This document shows, in pieces, positions 7,253-11,314 of a stretch of 11,314 nt of DNA. Made by a program: the position numbers and the translations under genes. Location of the stretch: NCBI GenBank assembly GCA_900551775.1, contig URXI01000117.1, positions 1 to 11,314 on the forward strand. The letters run 5' to 3'. How positions within the stretch are numbered: the first letter of the stretch is position 1; each line of letters opens with the position of its first letter. The notes beneath the pieces are model-generated. The model did not search any database and had not been told where the DNA came from. It saw only the letters and a list, made by a program, of their open reading frames with translations. Origin of the DNA: an uncultured Eubacterium sp. (GTDB lineage: Bacteria > Bacillota > Clostridia > Peptostreptococcales > Anaerovoracaceae).

Positions 7253-7333
7253 CTTCTTAATCTCGTAAAAAGTGACACGTGCATCACTGGAATTATATTT
7301 TACAACATTATAAGAAAGAAAGGAATATGCAAA

Positions 7334-8758
7334 ATGAGTACATCAAGCAAAAAAGTCACAAAGCCGCAGGCTTTCTTCATGCTGATCCTGGGAATTGTCC
7401 TCGTCGTCGTGGGCTTCCTGGTCACGGAAGATGCTGACGCAGTCATCCTGCTCTCTGTCGGCGCTCTGCTGTCTGTCATCGCCGTCATCTTCGGCACGAA
7501 ATACCGCGATATTCAGTCAACAATCATCACGCTGGTCAAAAATATGATCATGCCGATTCTGATTATCTTTTCCGTCGGCATGATGATCGGTACCTGGGTC
7601 TTGTCAGGAACCGTGCCAATCATGGTATATTATGGGATTCAGATTATCAGCCCGTCCCTATTCTATTTCCTGACCTGTCTGATCTGCACCATCATGGCCC
7701 TGATCATGGGCTCCTCCTGGGGCACCATCAGTACCGTCGGTATCGCTTTCCTTGGCATGGCTTCCGGTCTTGGCATGTCTCCGGTCATCACAGCCGGCGC
7801 CATCGCCAGCGGCGCGCTCTGTGGAGACAAGCTGTCTCCGATGTCAGATTCGCCCAACGTCTCTACCGCTGTATCCAAGGTAAACCTCTTTGAGGGCTGT
7901 ATCCATGCGGCAAAGACTTCTCTGCCCGCACTGGTGATCTGCCTGGTCTACTTCCTGATCCTGGGCTTCAACAATGACGCCGCAGGTGGAGGAACAGGAA
8001 CAGAAGCCTATGATACCATTGTAAATGGACTTTCCTCTATTTACAATCTGAACCCATTGCTGCTGCTTCCACCTGTCGTCGTCATCGTGCTGATCATCAT
8101 GAAAAAGCCGATTCTCCCGACCTTTGCTGTAGGTATCGTCCTCGGCGCCGTTCTGTCCATGATTTTCCAGAGCGCTTCTATCGGTGACGTTGCCAGCGTC
8201 ATGATGAACGGCTACGGAGAAGCCACCGGCGTGGACCTCATCGACTCCATCATCCTCAGAGGCGGACTTTCAAGTTTCCTGGAAATCGCGGCGATTTTGA
8301 TCGCGGCCTGCGTATTCGGCGCGCCGCTTCGTGCGGCCGGTGTCATCGACGCACTGCTGGATCTGATCACAACGACGTCCAAGAGCTCCAAGTCCATGGT
8401 CGTCAAGGTATATGGCATGTGTCTGACCTTCTTCGTCATCACAGGCGGTTACGATCTGACCTATGCAGCCCTCGGCCCTATGCTTCCGGATTTGTTCGAC
8501 AAATACCACCTGCACAGGAAGAACCTGTCCCGTATCCTGCAGGACTGCACCATCAGTTTGTCCCCGATGATTCCTTGGGGCGGAATGGGCACATTCGATC
8601 CGGCAACCCTGGGCGTTGCGAACTCAGACTTTTTCATCTATGCGCCGCTGACCTGGCTCAGCACCCTGATCGGATTCATCTATGTCCTCACAGGGTTCAC
8701 CATGACCAAAGTTACAGATGAAGAAATCGCGGCACAGGATGCTGCACTGGAAGCCTGA
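7334..8758 (+). CDS. NhaC-family Na+/H+ (or Na+/organic anion) antiporter
   Basis: This 474-residue polytopic membrane protein has about 11-12 hydrophobic segments and NhaC-family signatures: G-S-S-W-G-T-I-S-T-V-G in the first half, G-A-L-C-G-D-K-L-S-P-M-S-D-S-P-N after it, then G-G-Y-D-L-T-Y-A-A-L-G-P-M and S-P-M-I-P-W-G-G in the second half. The family exchanges Na+ for protons or for carboxylates, as in the malate-lactate antiporter MleN. ATG 7334 follows AAAGGA with ~9-nt spacing; the closer ATG at 7327 is out of frame. The gene is divergent from the nitroreductase-regulator operon and has its own sigma-54 promoter. That favours uptake or exchange of the catabolised substrate over general pH homeostasis, but this is inference. 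It is followed by a strong terminator. Confidence 0.88.
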   Translation: MSTSSKKVTKPQAFFMLILGIVLVVVGFLVTEDADAVILLSVGALLSVIAVIFGTKYRDIQSTIITLVKNMIMPILIIFSVGMMIGTWVLSGTVPIMVYYGIQIISPSLFYFLTCLICTIMALIMGSSWGTISTVGIAFLGMASGLGMSPVITAGAIASGALCGDKLSPMSDSPNVSTAVSKVNLFEGCIHAAKTSLPALVICLVYFLILGFNNDAAGGGTGTEAYDTIVNGLSSIYNLNPLLLLPPVVVIVLIIMKKPILPTFAVGIVLGAVLSMIFQSASIGDVASVMMNGYGEATGVDLIDSIILRGGLSSFLEIAAILIAACVFGAPLRAAGVIDALLDLITTTSKSSKSMVVKVYGMCLTFFVITGGYDLTYAALGPMLPDLFDKYHLHRKNLSRILQDCTISLSPMIPWGGMGTFDPATLGVANSDFFIYAPLTWLSTLIGFIYVLTGFTMTKVTDEEIAAQDAALEA

Positions 8759-8779
8759 TTATCAGACTTCGGTCAAAAG

Positions 8780-8818
8780 CTGCTGACGAAAAGCGTATGC
8801 GCCGTCAGCAGTTTTTTT
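8780..8818 (+). terminator. Intrinsic terminator after the NhaC-family gene
   Basis: CTGCTGACG (8780-8788) pairs with CGTCAGCAG (8803-8811). The loop contains a smaller GCG-TATG-CGC stem, and seven T follow (8812-8818). This is a strong Rho-independent terminator 22 bp past the stop codon. Confidence 0.9.
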
Positions 8819-8820
8819 GC

Positions 8821-9128
8821 TGCCGATGGGGCGCTGCTCGAACGGCTGGAAACGGCGTAAATGCGGGATAAAAACGTTCCTGACGCCGTTTTTCACATGT
8901 TTTTACACAAAAAACAAGCAATAATAGAAGTCATTTGAAGATATACCGTGTATGTGATGTATAGAAATCGGCAATTTTTCGTATTTTAATACAATTCAGG
9001 CATTTATTGGTATTATTCGACTCCCGTAAAGGTGGAATCCGGCGTCACAGGGGCGATTTTTTGACAAATGCGCCGCTTTGAGCCTTTCCTTCATATGAAG
9101 CAGATTCCTGTAATCCCCTCTCGTTCTC
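8821..9128. other. Intergenic stretch without a recognisable gene
   Basis: No supported coding region is seen. It contains a second long-looped inverted repeat followed by T (AAACGGCGT 8850-8858 with ACGCCGTTT 8883-8891), the short dyad GTATT-TT-AATAC (8981-8992) and the 12-bp palindrome CTTCATATGAAG (9089-9100). The last lies about 30 bp upstream of the transporter -35 and could be an operator. The centre is AT-rich and otherwise featureless. Confidence 0.5.
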
Positions 9129-9157
9129 TTGACAACATCTGGAATCGATAGTATATT
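9129..9157 (+). promoter_or_regulatory. Near-consensus sigma-70 promoter for the MFS gene
   Basis: TTGACA (9129-9134) and TATATT (9152-9157) are separated by exactly 17 bp, and AAAGGAG follows at 9167-9173. The leader would be only about 20 nt. This contrasts with the sigma-54 promoters of the preceding modules and suggests that the transporter is constitutive or repressor-controlled. Confidence 0.85.
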
Positions 9158-9181
9158 GCATCTTACAAAGGAGATGAGATA

Positions 9182-10381
9182 TTGAACTTTTTAACACAGT
9201 ACAAAGGCCTGCCAACGCAGATTTACATTCTCTCCATTTCCAGGGCAGTTATTTCCATGGGAATGATGTTCGTATACCCTTTTTTGTCTCTGCTTTTGAC
9301 CAGCAGACTGGGCTACACAGAGCTCGACGCCAGCTACATCGTGGTCGCAGCTTCCATCGCCAGCACCCTGGGAACGCTGGTGGGCGGGAAATTGTCTGAC
9401 GAAATCGGCCGCAAAAAAGTCTATATCACCGCTACTTTCATCGTCATCCTCTCTATGACTGTGGCGGGATTCTTTGCTTCAAGCCATCTGGTCATTCTCT
9501 TTATCATCGTCACTTATTTTGTCGCCAGCTCCATCCTGCCTACTGTATCGGCAATGATCCTCGATTGGGCGGACGAGAGCAACAAGACGGAGTGCTTCTC
9601 TTTGATGTATTTGTCGGGGAATATCGGAAGCGCCCTGGGTCCCGTCATCGCGGGGATGTTGTTCTACAGCCACATGCCTTGGATCTTCTTCAGCATGGCA
9701 ATGATTTTCTTTGTCACCTTTGTCCTCGTCCTATGCAAAGTACAGGACATCTATGTGCCGCGAAAAGATACCAGGCATCTGGAAACCGTCAAGCAGGTCA
9801 GTCAGGTCAGAATCCTTCTGCAAAACCCGATTCTGCTGCTGTTCACCATCTGCCTCGCCCTATTGACCCTCTGCTACATCAACCTGGATTTCATGCTTCC
9901 ATTACAGCTTCGGGATCTGTTCGGTCTCGACGCGGGATCAAAATACAGCTCTCTGGTCTGGACCATCAACGGATGCGTGGTCGTTTTCTGTACGCCGATC
10001 ATCGTTTCTTTTACAAAGAAAAAACATCCCCTGTTCAACATCGGCTTTGCCTGCCTCCTCTATGCAGCAGGCTTTTCCCTCTATGGGTTCGCCAGCAGCA
10101 TCACAATCTATATGATGGCAGTGGTCATCTGGACCAGCGGAGAAATTCTGATTTCCACCTGTGCAGGGCTTTACATCGCAGACCAGTCACCGGAAACCCA
10201 CAAAGGCCGCAGCATGTCTCTCTACGAGTTTTCAAGAGGCATCGGCAGGCTGGCAGGGCCCGTTTTCACCGGCTGGCTGCTGCAGTCTTACACCTATGCA
10301 AAGACCTGGTTCATCATCTCCTGCATCTGTCTCGCCGTGGATGTAGTTATCTGGGCGCTCTACCGAAAAAAGAATTGTTAA
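9182..10381 (+). CDS. MFS transporter, 12-TM drug-efflux-like
   Basis: This 399-residue protein has about twelve hydrophobic segments and the MFS motif A, G-G-K-L-S-D-E-I-G-R-K-K (residues ~68-79), in the loop after the second helix. S-G-N-I-G-S-A-L-G-P-V-I near residue 147 resembles the motif C of antiporter-type exporters. Together these place it in the major facilitator superfamily, most likely a DHA1-type proton-coupled exporter in the cytoplasmic membrane; the substrate is unknown. Translation starts at TTG 9182: the AAAGGAG ends 8 nt before it, and the nearby ATG at 9174 is followed by a stop within four codons. The gene is monocistronic, with its own sigma-70 promoter upstream and a terminator just past the stop. 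Confidence 0.85.
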   Translation: MNFLTQYKGLPTQIYILSISRAVISMGMMFVYPFLSLLLTSRLGYTELDASYIVVAASIASTLGTLVGGKLSDEIGRKKVYITATFIVILSMTVAGFFASSHLVILFIIVTYFVASSILPTVSAMILDWADESNKTECFSLMYLSGNIGSALGPVIAGMLFYSHMPWIFFSMAMIFFVTFVLVLCKVQDIYVPRKDTRHLETVKQVSQVRILLQNPILLLFTICLALLTLCYINLDFMLPLQLRDLFGLDAGSKYSSLVWTINGCVVVFCTPIIVSFTKKKHPLFNIGFACLLYAAGFSLYGFASSITIYMMAVVIWTSGEILISTCAGLYIADQSPETHKGRSMSLYEFSRGIGRLAGPVFTGWLLQSYTYAKTWFIISCICLAVDVVIWALYRKKNC

Positions 10382-10392
10382 TCAAATCCGGT

Positions 10393-10438
10393 AAAAGTGC
10401 CATAAATAAGCGGATTTAGATGCTTTTATGGCATTTTT
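10393..10438 (+). terminator. Intrinsic terminator after the MFS gene
   Basis: TGCCATAAA (10398-10406) pairs with TTTATGGCA (10425-10433), flanked by AAAA on the left and TTTTT on the right, so it may work in both directions. A second inverted repeat, AAATCCG (10384-10390) with CGGATTT (10411-10417), interlocks with it. Confidence 0.75.
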
Positions 10439-10467
10439 GCCCGTTTTTTCTTATTAAAGAAAAAACT

Positions 10468-10488
10468 GCAAAGTCAGTCCAACTTTGC
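10468..10488. promoter_or_regulatory. Inverted repeat upstream of the AcnX promoter
   Basis: GCAAAGT and ACTTTGC form a perfect 7-bp-arm dyad with a 7-nt spacer, ten bases before the -35. It could be an operator or a short hairpin. No T-run follows it, so it is not a terminator. Confidence 0.4.
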
Positions 10489-10490
10489 CC

Positions 10491-10508
10491 AGGTATCTTG
10501 AAATACCT
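10491..10508. promoter_or_regulatory. Candidate operator overlapping the AcnX -35
   Basis: AGGTAT-CTTGAA-ATACCT is a perfect 6-bp-arm inverted repeat that covers the -35 hexamer at 10498-10503. That position suggests a repressor site. The cognate regulator is not visible in the window. Confidence 0.5.
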
Positions 10509-10526
10509 CCGATAAAACAGTATAAT
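10498..10526 (+). promoter_or_regulatory. Sigma-70 promoter for the AcnX gene
   Basis: TTGAAA (10498-10503) and a perfect TATAAT (10521-10526) are 17 bp apart. The ribosome binding site and ATG follow about 50 nt downstream. Confidence 0.8.
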
Positions 10527-10578
10527 GAAAAAAATAGAATATTCGGTATCATTTTAAAACATATGAAGGAGTGATCGC

Positions 10579-11314
10579 ATGATTCTCACAAAAGAACAGC
10601 AAGCTCTGCTTGACGGCGAGCAAGGCGAAACCATGGCCAAGATCGTCAAGACCCTGGTCATGTACGGTGAAGCCTTTGGCGCCGAAAGAATGGTTCCAAT
10701 CACAAACGAATATGGCCATACCGTCATCAGTTTCGGCATCGGCGTCATGACGCCGGTCTACGAGCTGTACGATCGGCTTTTATCTGACCAGGCGACCAGC
10801 AAGCAAAAGTTCTCAGCAGACCCGAGACCTTTGGACAAAAACGTCCCATCGTCTTTCCTGCAGAACATCGTGTTCAAGTTCATGTACAGCCAGCAGGAGC
10901 ATTACGAAGAACAGCTGCGCAAACTGGGACTTCTGAACGAGGATGCCTATACCTGCGCCTGCTACCTGCCGGAAGTGGGCAATGTGCCAAAGCGGGGCGA
11001 AGTCCTTTCCTGGGCCGAATCTTCCGCTGTGGTCTATGCAAACAGCGTCCTTGCAGCAAGATGTAACAGGAACTCCGGCATCATCGAACTGATGGGTTCC
11101 ATCGCCGGTTTTGTTCCGGAATTCGGCCTGCTGACCGACGACGGTCGAAAAGCTGACTGGATTGTTGAAATCCGCACGGAAAAGATGCCAGAGGCACAGA
11201 TCTTAGGTTCTGCCATCGGCATGAAGGCCCTGGACCAGGTGCCGTACATCAAGGGCCTGGACAGATGGATCGGCACTGCCTTAGATGATGCTGCCTGCGC
11301 CTACCTCAAGGACT
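10579..11314 (+). CDS. Aconitase X (AcnX, DUF521) large domain, 3' end outside window
   Basis: About 245 residues are visible, open to the window edge. The start M-I-L-T-K-E-Q-Q-A-L-L-D-G-E-Q-G-E, then L-V-M-Y-G-E-A-F-G-A and M-V-P-I-T, and later E-S-S-A-V-V-Y-A-N-S-V-L-A-A-R-C-N-R and P-E-F-G-L-L-T-D-D-G-R, are typical of the AcnX catalytic domain. Characterised bacterial members are cis-3-hydroxy-L-proline dehydratases, and archaeal ones are mevalonate 5-phosphate dehydratases; both use an iron-sulfur cluster. In this bacterial setting the proline-analogue dehydratase is the better guess, but the substrate is not determined. The small 'swivel' subunit would be expected at the C-terminus or in the next gene, outside the window. 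ATG 10579 has AGGAG 7 nt upstream. Confidence 0.8.
   Translation, partial: MILTKEQQALLDGEQGETMAKIVKTLVMYGEAFGAERMVPITNEYGHTVISFGIGVMTPVYELYDRLLSDQATSKQKFSADPRPLDKNVPSSFLQNIVFKFMYSQQEHYEEQLRKLGLLNEDAYTCACYLPEVGNVPKRGEVLSWAESSAVVYANSVLAARCNRNSGIIELMGSIAGFVPEFGLLTDDGRKADWIVEIRTEKMPEAQILGSAIGMKALDQVPYIKGLDRWIGTALDDAACAYLKD

Noticed and set aside
9061..9066. TTGACA as a second -35 upstream of the MFS gene
   Set aside because: No -10-like hexamer occurs at 16-18 bp; the element at 9129-9157 is complete.
10377..10384. GTTAATCA identical to one arm of the 2354-2375 palindrome
   Set aside because: It covers the MFS stop codon, has no matching second arm and is not near a sigma-54 element.
9565..10419. 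A 284-codon plus-strand open frame overlapping the MFS gene
   Set aside because: It is a frame shadow: His/Arg/Gln-rich, with no motif, while the MFS frame has a promoter, ribosome binding site and family signatures.

Overview
The window reads as chromosome of an anaerobic, roughly 50% GC Bacillota, most likely a Clostridia / Anaerovoracaceae-like amino-acid or organic-acid fermenter. This is inferred from strong AAGGAG-type ribosome binding sites, sigma-54 catabolic modules with PrpR-like enhancer-binding proteins (EBPs), a NhaC-family carrier, WG-repeat and small ABC-permease genes, and an aconitase-X gene. No rRNA, tRNA, CRISPR array or transposase is visible.

Left module (1-2375, minus strand): a sigma-54 promoter (2254-2270) with a perfect 8+6+8 palindrome about 100 bp upstream (2354-2375) drives two adjacent CE4/NodB-fold deacetylase-like genes. 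The first keeps every catalytic residue. The second has lost most of them and looks like a pseudoenzyme partner. After them comes the 5' part of a sigma-54 EBP that leaves the window at base 1.

Relic segment (2462-4192, plus strand): a WG-repeat gene that has lost its 5' end, directly coupled to a small membrane protein of ABC-permease type whose 3' end runs into the next gene. It looks like the remains of another operon caught between the two sigma-54 modules.

Middle module (4140-8818): a nitroreductase and a second EBP, paralogous to the first, on the minus strand, and a divergent NhaC-family antiporter on the plus strand. The shared intergenic region carries two sigma-54 promoters pointing outward, with a degenerate copy of the left-module palindrome between them. 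The second EBP is broken by a frame disruption inside its AAA+ domain, so the intact paralog, or another EBP, may have to run these promoters. The NhaC gene ends in a clear intrinsic terminator.

Right part (8819-11314, plus strand): about 310 bp without a gene, then an MFS efflux-type transporter with a near-consensus sigma-70 promoter and a TTG start, a terminator, and the 5' part of an aconitase-X (AcnX) gene with its own sigma-70 promoter overlapped by an inverted repeat.

The most interesting signal is the pair of sigma-54 catabolic modules that appear to share one operator type, together with the tandem active/inactive CE4 pair inside one of them.
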